Positions 19,390 to 28,515 of a stretch of 64,000 nt of DNA are shown here, one piece after another. The stretch lies in assembly GCF_017114995.1 (NCBI RefSeq), contig NZ_JABXKL010000079.1:42578-106577 (forward strand), written 5' to 3'. Within the stretch, counting starts at the first letter, position 1. Every line of letters begins with the position of its first letter. The position numbers were made by a program, and so were the translations under genes. Under the pieces are notes generated by a model. The model searched no databases, was not told the DNA's origin, and was given only the letters and a program-made list of their open reading frames with translations. Source of the stretch: Nostoc sp. NMS9 (lineage in GTDB: Bacteria; Cyanobacteriota; Cyanobacteriia; Cyanobacteriales; Nostocaceae).

Positions 19390-20253
19390 TCAAATTGCTC
19401 CATTGTAAGTATAAAAACCTTGCCCACTCTTGCGACCATACAACCCAGCATCCACCATCTTTTTCAGCAATTGACAAGGTCTGTATTTGCTGTCGTTGAA
19501 ACTTTCATACAAAACTTCGATGGAAAAAAGAATCGTATCCAATCCAATTAAGTCAGCAGTTTCTAGGGGTCCCATTTTATGACCGAAACAGGTTTTGAAA
19601 ATTCTATCCACTTCTTCCACTGAAGCAACTTGGTCTTGTAGCAAGAAAATTGCTTCATTAATTGTCAACATGAGAACTCGGTTAGAAACAAAACCTGGCG
19701 AATCATTGACAAGGATGCTTTCCTTACCCATCTGAGCCAGTAATTCTTTAGCTGTTGAGATTGTTTCATCGGATGTGTGATACCCACGAATCATTTCAAC
19801 CATCGGCTTCATTGGAACCGGGTTCATGAAATGCATACCAATCACTTTATCAGCACGCTTAGTTAATGAACCAATGCGAGTAATGGGAATAGCAGATGTA
19901 TTAGCCGCAAATATAGCTTTATCTTGGCAAATTGCATCAAGCTGTGCGTATACCCCCTTTTTAATATCCCACTTTTCGGTGACATTTTCAATCACAAATT
20001 CTGCATCTTCAAGAAATTTATAGTTTGGAGAAAACTTAATTCGCTGCAGAATATTGTCAGGACTCTCTGCTTTCTCATTTTTCTGGAAAAACCCTTGGAA
20101 ACGCACATTATTCCTGATTTCCTGTTTTGCTTTATCCAGAATCTCTTCGGAAATATCTACTATAATCACTTGATGACCAGTTTGAGCGAGGTTTTGTGCA
20201 ACCCCAACACCCATAACCCCAGATCCAACTACACCTACTACTTGAATATTCAT
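19390..20253 (-). CDS. FkbK-like 3-hydroxyacyl dehydrogenase
   Basis: 287 residues. The N-terminal Rossmann motif GVVGSGVMGVGVAQ lies at about 7-20 and is followed by HFMNPVPMKPMVE, the catalytic region of 3-hydroxybutyryl-CoA dehydrogenases, and by a complete C-terminal dimer domain (ADLIGLDT, LYGRKSGQGFY). In the FkbG-K type pathway it oxidises glyceryl-ACP to the aldehyde or semialdehyde stage. First gene of the cassette in reading order, after a 156-base spacer from the carbamoyltransferase. A true fatty-acid enzyme is possible but unlikely here. Confidence 0.92.
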   Translation of the reverse strand: MNIQVVGVVGSGVMGVGVAQNLAQTGHQVIIVDISEEILDKAKQEIRNNVRFQGFFQKNEKAESPDNILQRIKFSPNYKFLEDAEFVIENVTEKWDIKKGVYAQLDAICQDKAIFAANTSAIPITRIGSLTKRADKVIGMHFMNPVPMKPMVEMIRGYHTSDETISTAKELLAQMGKESILVNDSPGFVSNRVLMLTINEAIFLLQDQVASVEEVDRIFKTCFGHKMGPLETADLIGLDTILFSIEVLYESFNDSKYRPCQLLKKMVDAGLYGRKSGQGFYTYNGAI

Positions 20254-20409
20254 GATTAAAACTGACTAATCTCTGCTACGTTCAAGACACAATACAGTTA
20301 AACACGTTTACACGCTCCTGAAAAGGAATACCATTTTTTCTTTAAGAGTAGACGTTAGGGTAAAGGCATCTTATCCGACCAGTACCTTGACTACAGGGGT
20401 GGCGATTGC

Positions 20410-22410
20410 TTATGGTTGCAACAAAATTAAACGCTGCGACCATAATTCTATAAGCTCATTAACAATTCCTTGCGCTTTTCCTTCTTCAGTCTCGCCATTT
20501 TCCTGGAGGAGATCCCCCACAGTCTTCTCACTGTTTGCCAACGTCAAAACACGAAAGACTTCGGCTGACACTCCTATTTGAAACTTTGTATCGTAGCTAT
20601 TCCCAATATAAAAGAGATTGTCGAACTTGCTGTCTAGACAAACTTTTTTAACCTGATGCAACGAAATATATCGGGGAAGTGAAAGTTTAAGAGATAGATG
20701 ATTCTGCCAAGATACCTCCTTTTTCTTAATCAAATACTCTCCCACAACAAGGTAGTCTAGTCCCGTAGTTAAAAAACAAACTACTGCATCTTCAATAGAA
20801 TCTACAATTGGTTCAACATTGTTGTTGAACGACGTGTTAAGCAAAATCGGAACGCCTGTCAACTTTTTAAACCAGTGAATCAAGTCCCAATATTTTTCAT
20901 TTGTTTTGCGTGATACAGTTTGTACTCTTGCTGTTCCATCAACATGAGTCACTGCCCCCAAAAGATTGCGTTTCTCTTTTCTAACGTTAACCACAAATAT
21001 CATGAAGGGGAGTTGTTTTTGATTAGACGGAACCTCAAAAAATTCATCAACATCCTCTTCTAAAACCGACGGGGCAAACGGTCTATATCCTTCCCGCTTT
21101 TTGATCATTTTGTTGATACGAGCTTTATTTTCATCAGGTCGAGGATCTGCAAGAATACTTCGGTTCCCTAAAGCCCTAGGTCCAAATTCCGAGCGATCTT
21201 GAACCCATCCCACAACGTAACCACTTGCCAGTAACTTTGCCGTCTGTTCAGAAACATTTATCAATTTATCAAAGCTAATAAAATCTTGCCATTGCATCAA
21301 TTGGTTTAAAACAGAGGGAGAACCTCCGATATTTGTTCCCCAGTAAACATGCTCAAGCTGAGAAGACTTCTTAGCCATTGGATTGGCATTATAGTACGCA
21401 TATAAAGCTGCGCCTAACGCGCAACCACCATCGTGAGCCGCAGGCTGAACAAATACATTTTCAAACATTCCAGAGCGTAAGATTTTTCCGTTAAGAGTAC
21501 AATTATGAGCCACTCCCCCAGCCATACAAAGGTTTTTCTGTTTGGTTTCCTGTTTATAGTATTGAAGAACATGAAAAACTATAATTTCTAAGGTTTCCTG
21601 GAGTGATGCAGCAATATCTTTATGAATTTGGGTGAAGGGTTCCCCTTTCCTGCGCGGTATTCCTAAATCAAAGAGGGAAATTATTTCATCTTGATGAATA
21701 ACATAATCTCCATTGGGAAGTAATGTATAAAGTGTTTGGAAGACATTTCTATATCTTTTCGGATTTCCATAAGGAGCTAGTCCCATCACTTTGTATTCAT
21801 CGAACATGGTGTAACCTAAAAAACCTATTACGTTCTCATAAAAATTACCAAGAGATTTCGATTCAGGAATGCCGGCTATTTGCTTAAGTCTTGTGCCCTC
21901 ACCCTCAAAAACCATACCAGAAATACCCTCTCCCATTCCGTCAAATGTGGTAACAAGACTACTTTCATAACCAGAAAGTGCCAGTGCGCTCATTGCATGT
22001 GTATAATGATGAGTAACAAAGCAGAATTTATCTGGATTTATTTCAGAGTTTAATTCTCTGCGAAAAAGCTGCTGAAAAAAGATTGTCGGGTCAATTATTG
22101 GTACCGAGACATTGGTATTATCGAAAAAAAGTAGTTTAAGCATTATCTCCAGGTATTCCTTTGATGCGTAATAGGCAATTAGGTCTACTTCCTCCAGTTG
22201 TATGCCACTGCTTTTCAAGCATAAACGCAATGATTCACCGGGAAACTTGTTTGTATGCTTTATTCGATTGAGCCTTTCTTCCTCGATTGCAAAAATAACT
22301 TCTCCATCCTCAACTAAAACAATTGCTGAGTCGTGAACTGCTCCTAACGTACGCTCATATAGATTCTCATGAATAAGCTCTGGTCCCCCAGAAAATCCTA
22401 AAACTAGCAT
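20410..22410 (-). CDS. NodU/CmcH-family O-carbamoyltransferase with extra C-terminal domain
   Basis: 666 residues, longer than the usual 550-620. The N-terminal Kae1-like half contains AIEEERLNRIKHT and the metal and carbamoyl-adenylate histidines in THHYTHAMSA (about 134-143), then FDGMGEGISG. The YrdC-like half contains EFGPRALGNRSILADPR and LLNTSFN. Such enzymes transfer carbamoyl from carbamoyl phosphate to a hydroxyl of the product. After about residue 575 an added segment (VSAEVFRVLTLANSEKTV and IVNELIELWSQRLI) looks like a small PqqD-type winged helix. The start has GAGGTG 5-8 bases upstream. The hydroxyl it modifies could come from the hydroxymalonyl unit or from Thr/Ser; that is inference. 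Confidence 0.93.
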   Translation of the reverse strand: MLVLGFSGGPELIHENLYERTLGAVHDSAIVLVEDGEVIFAIEEERLNRIKHTNKFPGESLRLCLKSSGIQLEEVDLIAYYASKEYLEIMLKLLFFDNTNVSVPIIDPTIFFQQLFRRELNSEINPDKFCFVTHHYTHAMSALALSGYESSLVTTFDGMGEGISGMVFEGEGTRLKQIAGIPESKSLGNFYENVIGFLGYTMFDEYKVMGLAPYGNPKRYRNVFQTLYTLLPNGDYVIHQDEIISLFDLGIPRRKGEPFTQIHKDIAASLQETLEIIVFHVLQYYKQETKQKNLCMAGGVAHNCTLNGKILRSGMFENVFVQPAAHDGGCALGAALYAYYNANPMAKKSSQLEHVYWGTNIGGSPSVLNQLMQWQDFISFDKLINVSEQTAKLLASGYVVGWVQDRSEFGPRALGNRSILADPRPDENKARINKMIKKREGYRPFAPSVLEEDVDEFFEVPSNQKQLPFMIFVVNVRKEKRNLLGAVTHVDGTARVQTVSRKTNEKYWDLIHWFKKLTGVPILLNTSFNNNVEPIVDSIEDAVVCFLTTGLDYLVVGEYLIKKKEVSWQNHLSLKLSLPRYISLHQVKKVCLDSKFDNLFYIGNSYDTKFQIGVSAEVFRVLTLANSEKTVGDLLQENGETEEGKAQGIVNELIELWSQRLILLQP

Positions 22411-22506
22411 TTTTACACCTCAGTATTCTCTAGCTGTTGATAAACGGTAGAAATATTTGTTACAGTAATTCTATTTGATTTGTGAGATGTTGCGTCAGGA
22501 TTGTCT

Positions 22507-22548
22507 TTGGTCATTTGTCATTAGTCCTTTGTGATTACAAATGACCAA
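22507..22548. repeat. Inverted-repeat element in the spacer after the methyltransferase PKS gene
   Basis: The 12-base arms ttggtcatttgt (22507-22518) and acaaatgaccaa (22537-22548) are perfect complements with an 18-base loop; a further ggacaaag copy follows. This is a familiar type of Nostoc dispersed palindromic repeat. The 201-base spacer 22411-22611 holds no gene. Confidence 0.7.
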
Positions 22549-22611
22549 GGACAAAGCACAAAAGACGAGCCTCACAAGTCTTCTTACAACTCATTTAGAA
22601 TTGCTATAGTT

Positions 22612-25600
22612 TTACAATTGCATGTCGGCGGTTGTATTCTTTTCCCAAGTTGCATTAACTTCGTCTTCAGATAATTGTTCTAACTCTTCTATGAGAATTT
22701 CTTCAATAACCAAAGCTAACTCAGCTACAGTAGGTGTTTCAAAGAGAGAACGAACAGGTAGTTCTACCTGAAAATTTTTGCGAACCTGGGAAATAAGTAC
22801 AGTTCCCGTTAGAGAGTCCCCACCTAATGCAAAGAAGTTGTCATGAATACCGATTGGCTCAATACCTAGTAACTCTTGAAAAGTATCAGCAAGCTTGCGT
22901 TCTACATCATTACTAGGAGCAACATAGGCATTCTTTAAATTCGGTCTCGAGTGACGAGAAGATAAATTGTCTTTTTTGGCAGCAGTTTTTTCTTGTCTTG
23001 ACTCCAGCTTAATCCATTGGTCAATTCTGGATTGTAAATTACCAGTCGAGACAACTATTTGATGATATTGACTCCACAAAAGAATACGTTCAAAGGCATT
23101 GGTACCTTCTTGCGGTTCAATGGCAAATTCTGCCAAACTTGTACCAGCAGGTATTTGTTGATTGTCTGTTCCAAATTGCCATGCATCCCAGTTGACGCTC
23201 ATCCAAGGAACAGGATTTGTTTGATTATGCTGGTAAGCAAAAGCGTCCACTAAAAGACTCGCTGCTGAGTAGCCAACAGAGCCTAATCCTCCTAAAACAG
23301 AGGTTAACGAAGACATCAATAGACAAAAATCAAGCTTCTGCGACTGCAAAACCTCTTCCAAGACTAACAGTCCCTGCACTTTTGCTTGAAATTGCTGCTC
23401 AGACTCCGTATAGTCTATCTCTACAATAGGAGTAAATAACTTCTCTACAGGTATTTTAGCTGTGTGGAATACCCCATTGAGTTGACCAAACTGCTTTTGT
23501 GCTTGAACAATCGCATTTTGCATCTGTTCTAAATTTACCACATCGGCGCTCTTGATTAAAACTTCTGCGCCCAGCTTTTCCACCAGTTCCTGCACTTTCC
23601 GAATCTTGCGGCTGATGTTATCTTGCTCATCGTGAATTACCAGCCACTCTTCCCACTCCTCTCGGTTGGGAAAATCTTCACGCTCCAAAAGCAGCAGTTT
23701 TGCCTGTACTGTTTTTGCTAGATGTTCGGCTACCACCAGTCCTATGTCTTCAAGTCCACCAGTTATCAGGTAAACTCCTTTTTCCCTTAACCTTGGTGTC
23801 TTGGGGACGCTTGCATCCAATTGGACAGACTCAAAAGTTTGCACCCAGCGTTCCAAACCACGGTAAGCAATCACTGACTCAGAGGAATGGGCTTTGAGTT
23901 CCGTTAGCAATTGCTCTACAAATTTCTCTTCTTGCCAACTTTCTGGTGAGGGAATAGTAACATCAATGCTACGACATTTAATATTTGAATATTCTTGTGG
24001 GATGACCTTAACAAGTCCAAGTAGTGTTGCTTTTTCAGGGCAGAGATTTTCAACTCCAGTTACTGCTTGCATATTATTGGAGATAACTGTAATTTGTAAC
24101 TCATCAGTGAAATTCTGTTTTCCCAGCGCCTTTGCTAAAAACAGCAAAGTTTGGAATCCTTGTGTTTGGACTGTATCAAAGTCTGCAAGTCCTGACTGTG
24201 TTACATTCCACAGATGAATAATTCTTTTTGGTGTTAAGTCTTGGGTGCGAAATTCTTTGAGTAGGGTATTGTAATCATCCTGTTCTTGAGGCGCTATTGT
24301 ATATGCAGACTTGCCCAGATGCTTCTCTGAAGATTCGCTTTTGCTGCCAAATTGCTCCCCAACTCTAACGGTAATCACATCATGACCTTCAAGTTCGAGT
24401 CGCTTTACGATTTGAGCGCCTAACCCATACTCATCGACAAATATTAACCAGCATTCTGCTTGTTTGACCTGACCATTTAACTGTGGTGGTAGCGAACGTT
24501 TCCATGAAGGGATGTAGAACCAGTCAGCAATGTTGGGCTTTTTGCCAAATGAAACTTCATGCGTCTTGTCTGCTTCTTGTTCATGAAGTAATGCTGTAAA
24601 TGCGAATGGTACTTTTGGCGTTGCTGGCGTAGTCGCTTGAGCTACAATCACATGTTCTCTAAAAGGTGCAAATTCTGAGAAAGCTGCCACCTGCACAAAA
24701 CCATGAGATTTGAGTTCTGCTTGCCACTGTTTTTCAGATATAAAAGGATTACCCATGTTGCGTCCTGATTCTGAATCTTCTATCGGATTCATAATCAGGG
24801 CGTCAATAACCTCCGTTTCCAATCTCGCTTGAGTTGTCTCCCAAAGTAGCAGTAAGCCGCCAGGAGCAAGTAAAGAGCGAACATGTTCCAGAGTTTGTCC
24901 AATGTTTCGAGCTACATGCAATACCTTAAAAGCTACGATCACATCAAAACTGTGTTCTTTGTAGCCCTGTTCTGCTGGTGGTCGTTCCATGTCTAGCAAC
25001 CGATAGTCGATAAACGGATAATCGCTAAACTTCTTTTTAGCTGCGGTGAGGAAAAATCCACCCACATCAGTAAAGGTGTAGTTCGTTTGTTCTGAGGGCA
25101 ATATAGGTAATAATTCTGCCGTGGCTGTACCAGTTCCAGCACCAAGTTCGAGAATTCTCAAGTTGACTTGAGGTGATAATGACTTCACTACCTGTTCTAC
25201 ACATGCCCGCATAATCGAGTTGTAGTATTTATTTTCAGGCAATTGTTGGACTGAAAATTCTCCTTCCTTGACTAAGGTTGAAACATGAAACTCTAAAGGT
25301 TCTTTTTCACCAGTCAGTATGGCTACCATATTTTCGCCATATAGTTGCAGCAAATCTATTTGTTGAAGTATGTTTGTGTATCTGACTCTGACCTCTGGTA
25401 AAAGTTTATCAACATAGTCTGTTGAAAGTGGCAACAGGTCAATAAACAGCCCTTGTTCTTGATGTAAATGACCTTGCTCTACCAATATTTCCAGCCATCG
25501 ACTCAACAATTCTTGATAGCGAGGAATAATCTGACATTGCTCAAAGAATTCTTGCAAAGAATACTTTTTGGAGGGATTGTTAAAAGCTCCTAAACGTCTT

Positions 25601-28515
25601 AAGGCAAGGTTAATATAAGCAGTGCATAAACGATCTAACCACTCTATTTTCTCTTGATAAGTTTGCTCATCAAATTCCAAAGCACCGACATGAGCTTGGA
25701 GTTGACCAGCTTCTACAAGAGATTTCCAAAGTTCTGGTGCTGTTAACTTGGGCTGGAAATTTCTTTGTGCAGGTGAGAGTTTTTGCGGTTCAATCCAATA
25801 CCTCTGTCGCTCAAAGGGATATGTTGGCAAGGGAAGGCGATGTCGGCGCTCATGGGCATAAAATCCCGACCAATCTATCTTGATTCCCTCAAGCCATAGT
25901 TGTCCTAATGTGTTGAGGATGAAAGCAACGTCAGGCTGTCGCTCATATGCATAGCGCAGCGAGGATAATATTACCTTGTTATGATTAGGAACATTATCTA
26001 AACATTGCATTGCTAAACTGCTTAATGCTTGTCCTGGCCCGATCTCCAACAAAATTGGACTATGTTGTGTCCACAACTGATGTACTCCATCGGCAAAACG
26101 CACAGGTTGGCACATATGCTGTGTCCAGTAGCTGGGATTTGTGGCTTGCTCTGCTGTGATCCAAGTTCCCGTAACATTTGACAGATAAGGAATTTGCGGT
26201 GGTTTGAGACTGATAGTTTGTACCAGTTCGGTGAAAGAGTCAGCGATCGCTTCCATCATGTAAGAATGAAAGGCATGGGAAGTCTGCAATCGCCGACAGG
26301 CTAATCCCTTGGTAGTCAGCTGTTGTTCTAATTCTATTACCGCCTCAGTAGTTCCAGCCAGCACGCACTGAGATGATCCATTGACTGCTGATAATGAGAG
26401 ATTTTTACTCAGGAAGGGTTGCGCTTCTTGCTCTGTTAGGGGAACCGCCAGCATTGCTCCCTCTGGCAACTTTTGAATCATTTGTGCTCTTTTGGCAACA
26501 AGAGCGATCGCATCTTCCAGAGACATAACCCCCGCAAGTGTTGCTGCAACATATTCACCAATACTGTAGCCAATCATTGCTACTGGACGAATACCCCATG
26601 ATATCCACAACTGGGCAAGAGCATACTCAATGACAAAGATAGCTGGCTGGGTGAGATGGGTTTGATTCAGTTTTTGCGTGGCGGGATCTGGTGGTTGGGT
26701 ATCACGACCAAGCATCTGGCGTAAATCTATACCCGATTTTTCTTTTGTTGCTTCGGTTGTTGAATGGGAAGTAGAATAAATAACTTCTTTAAGATTAAGA
26801 CCCAACAGAGGTTGAAACAGGGAACAACAGCGATCAATCTGTTCGCGAAAAGTTGGTTCTACTTGATAAAGTTCCCCAGCCATGTTGATGTACTGAGTCC
26901 CTAAACCAGTAAACATAAAAGCTACAGGGCGTTCTTTTGTCTCCTCAGTGCTAGTCAGAACTCGTTTGGGGTTCAAAAAAGCAGCGATCGCATCTTGAAT
27001 ATCTTGGCAAACAACTGTGCGCCGATGGCTCAAAGCATGACGACCAACTTGCAATGTATAAGCTACATCTGCAAGGTTAAGTTCAGGGTGTTGTTGCAGG
27101 TGATTAACCAAATTTGCTGTTGCTGTCTCTAAAGCTGAGTCAGTTTTGGCAGACAACATCAGCAATTGATAGTTTCTCCCCTGCTCCCCTGCTCCCCTGC
27201 TCCCCTGCTTCCCTTCAGGTGCTTCTTCTAAAACAACATGGGCATTAGTCCCCCCAAGACCAAAAGAACTTACCCCAGCGCGGCGTGGTGTTCCGTTTGT
27301 TTGCCATGCAGACAGTTGGGTATTAACGTAAAAAGGGCTGTTGGCAAAGTCTATCTCAGGATTAGGTTGTTCAAAATATAAACTGGGTGGTAATTGTTGA
27401 TGCTTCAGAGCCAAGACAGTTTTAATTAAGCCCGTCACCCCAGCAGCTGTATTCAAATGGCTGACATTAGGTTTGACCGAACCGATCGCACAAAAACCTT
27501 TCTTACTGGTTCTGGCACGAAACACCTTTTCTAGCGCCCGAATTTCAATCGGATCGCCCAAGGCTGTACCTGTGCCATGAGTTTCAATGTAGGTAATGGT
27601 ATCAGGATCAAAGGAGGCGATCGCCTGAGCTTCAGCAATCACCTTTGCTTGACCTGAAACACTCGGTGCCGTGTAGCTGACTTTCAGTGCACCATCATTA
27701 TTGATCGCTGAACCTTTAATCACGCCATAAATATAGTCGCCATCTGCTAAGGCATCCTCCAATCTCTTCAAGACAACAAGACCCACACCTCTGCCAAAAG
27801 GACCACCAGTAGCTTTGGCATCAAAGGTGCGAGTGTGAGCATCAGCAGAAGCCATCCCACCTGCTTGATAGAAATAACCCTCTACTTGCGGAGTTTGGAT
27901 CGCAATACCACCAGCCAGCGCCATATCACATTGGTAACTCAGCAATCCTCGACACGCCAAATGAACCGCCACAAGGGAAGTAGAACAAGCTGTACCAACG
28001 CTAACACTTGGTCCTTTTAGATTTAATTTGTATGAAGTTCGTGTAGATATTGAATCCTTATCATTGCCAAGAACAATTTGCGTACTCAGCGAGTTGAGTA
28101 ACTCAGGGTGTGAGGCGAGATTATTGAGTAAGTATGTACTTAAGTTACCCCCAGCATAAATACCAGTCAGGTTGTTATCAGCTTTTGGATTATGACCAGC
28201 ATTTTCCAATGCTTCCCAAGCACACTCTAAAAAAATTCGCTGTTGAGGGTCGAGAATTTCAGCTTCTCTGGGAGAGTAGCCAAAGAATGAAGCATCAAAC
28301 ATCTCAATGTCTTCTAGCACAAACCCTGCTTTTACATATTCAGGGTCATGCAACCAAGCGGGGTCTACACCTTGTGCCACTAAATCTTGATCGCTGAAGA
28401 ATGAAATAGACTCCACACCATTACATAGATTCTGCCAAAATTGAGTTACATTTTTGGCTCCGGGAAACCGACCAGCCATGCCAATGACAGCTATGCCTTT
28501 CAACCCACTATTCAT
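22612..28515 (-). CDS. Type I PKS module with methyltransferase: KS-AT-MT-KR-ACP
   Basis: 1967 residues. KS with Cys177 in TACSTS and both histidines (THGTGT, VSHLN). AT with FTGLGTQY, GYSIGE and HAFHS, closely like the AT of the module at 233. MT about 1000-1290: SAM loop LELGAGTG at about 1123, then YTFTDVGGFF and FKVLHVARN, the pattern of embedded C-methyltransferases. KR core 1580-1780 has TGGLEDIG instead of GGxGxxG, keeps Tyr1749, but has Ser1753 where Asn is usual, so reduction is doubtful. Carrier Ser1901 in LGGDSL. The acidic C-terminal tail may be a docking segment. The ATG overlaps the stop of the preceding PKS (ATGA). A short repeat-derived insertion lies in the KS-AT linker near residue 435-446. 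Confidence 0.94.
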   Translation of the reverse strand: MNSGLKGIAVIGMAGRFPGAKNVTQFWQNLCNGVESISFFSDQDLVAQGVDPAWLHDPEYVKAGFVLEDIEMFDASFFGYSPREAEILDPQQRIFLECAWEALENAGHNPKADNNLTGIYAGGNLSTYLLNNLASHPELLNSLSTQIVLGNDKDSISTRTSYKLNLKGPSVSVGTACSTSLVAVHLACRGLLSYQCDMALAGGIAIQTPQVEGYFYQAGGMASADAHTRTFDAKATGGPFGRGVGLVVLKRLEDALADGDYIYGVIKGSAINNDGALKVSYTAPSVSGQAKVIAEAQAIASFDPDTITYIETHGTGTALGDPIEIRALEKVFRARTSKKGFCAIGSVKPNVSHLNTAAGVTGLIKTVLALKHQQLPPSLYFEQPNPEIDFANSPFYVNTQLSAWQTNGTPRRAGVSSFGLGGTNAHVVLEEAPEGKQGSRGAGEQGRNYQLLMLSAKTDSALETATANLVNHLQQHPELNLADVAYTLQVGRHALSHRRTVVCQDIQDAIAAFLNPKRVLTSTEETKERPVAFMFTGLGTQYINMAGELYQVEPTFREQIDRCCSLFQPLLGLNLKEVIYSTSHSTTEATKEKSGIDLRQMLGRDTQPPDPATQKLNQTHLTQPAIFVIEYALAQLWISWGIRPVAMIGYSIGEYVAATLAGVMSLEDAIALVAKRAQMIQKLPEGAMLAVPLTEQEAQPFLSKNLSLSAVNGSSQCVLAGTTEAVIELEQQLTTKGLACRRLQTSHAFHSYMMEAIADSFTELVQTISLKPPQIPYLSNVTGTWITAEQATNPSYWTQHMCQPVRFADGVHQLWTQHSPILLEIGPGQALSSLAMQCLDNVPNHNKVILSSLRYAYERQPDVAFILNTLGQLWLEGIKIDWSGFYAHERRHRLPLPTYPFERQRYWIEPQKLSPAQRNFQPKLTAPELWKSLVEAGQLQAHVGALEFDEQTYQEKIEWLDRLCTAYINLALRRLGAFNNPSKKYSLQEFFEQCQIIPRYQELLSRWLEILVEQGHLHQEQGLFIDLLPLSTDYVDKLLPEVRVRYTNILQQIDLLQLYGENMVAILTGEKEPLEFHVSTLVKEGEFSVQQLPENKYYNSIMRACVEQVVKSLSPQVNLRILELGAGTGTATAELLPILPSEQTNYTFTDVGGFFLTAAKKKFSDYPFIDYRLLDMERPPAEQGYKEHSFDVIVAFKVLHVARNIGQTLEHVRSLLAPGGLLLLWETTQARLETEVIDALIMNPIEDSESGRNMGNPFISEKQWQAELKSHGFVQVAAFSEFAPFREHVIVAQATTPATPKVPFAFTALLHEQEADKTHEVSFGKKPNIADWFYIPSWKRSLPPQLNGQVKQAECWLIFVDEYGLGAQIVKRLELEGHDVITVRVGEQFGSKSESSEKHLGKSAYTIAPQEQDDYNTLLKEFRTQDLTPKRIIHLWNVTQSGLADFDTVQTQGFQTLLFLAKALGKQNFTDELQITVISNNMQAVTGVENLCPEKATLLGLVKVIPQEYSNIKCRSIDVTIPSPESWQEEKFVEQLLTELKAHSSESVIAYRGLERWVQTFESVQLDASVPKTPRLREKGVYLITGGLEDIGLVVAEHLAKTVQAKLLLLEREDFPNREEWEEWLVIHDEQDNISRKIRKVQELVEKLGAEVLIKSADVVNLEQMQNAIVQAQKQFGQLNGVFHTAKIPVEKLFTPIVEIDYTESEQQFQAKVQGLLVLEEVLQSQKLDFCLLMSSLTSVLGGLGSVGYSAASLLVDAFAYQHNQTNPVPWMSVNWDAWQFGTDNQQIPAGTSLAEFAIEPQEGTNAFERILLWSQYHQIVVSTGNLQSRIDQWIKLESRQEKTAAKKDNLSSRHSRPNLKNAYVAPSNDVERKLADTFQELLGIEPIGIHDNFFALGGDSLTGTVLISQVRKNFQVELPVRSLFETPTVAELALVIEEILIEELEQLSEDEVNATWEKNTTADMQL
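27176..27211. repeat. ctcccctg tandem repeat inside the PKS KS-AT linker
   Basis: Four near-perfect copies of the 8-mer ctcccctg encode an in-frame GKQGSRGAGEQGR-like insertion directly after the conserved EEAP that ends the KS region. The other two PKS proteins have only a few residues here. It matches the C-rich repeats at 10740-10876. Confidence 0.65.

Noticed and set aside
27176..27211. CRISPR-like array
   Set aside because: Units of 8 bases without spacers lie inside a coding frame; the 29-base direct repeat at 52955-53018 has only two copies with a 6-base gap. No array was seen anywhere.
22612..28515. Embedded MT domain as the missing O-methyltransferase of a methoxymalonyl pathway
   Set aside because: Its motifs (LELGAGTG, VLHVARN and position between AT and KR) fit C-methyltransferases better than FkbG-type O-methyltransferases.
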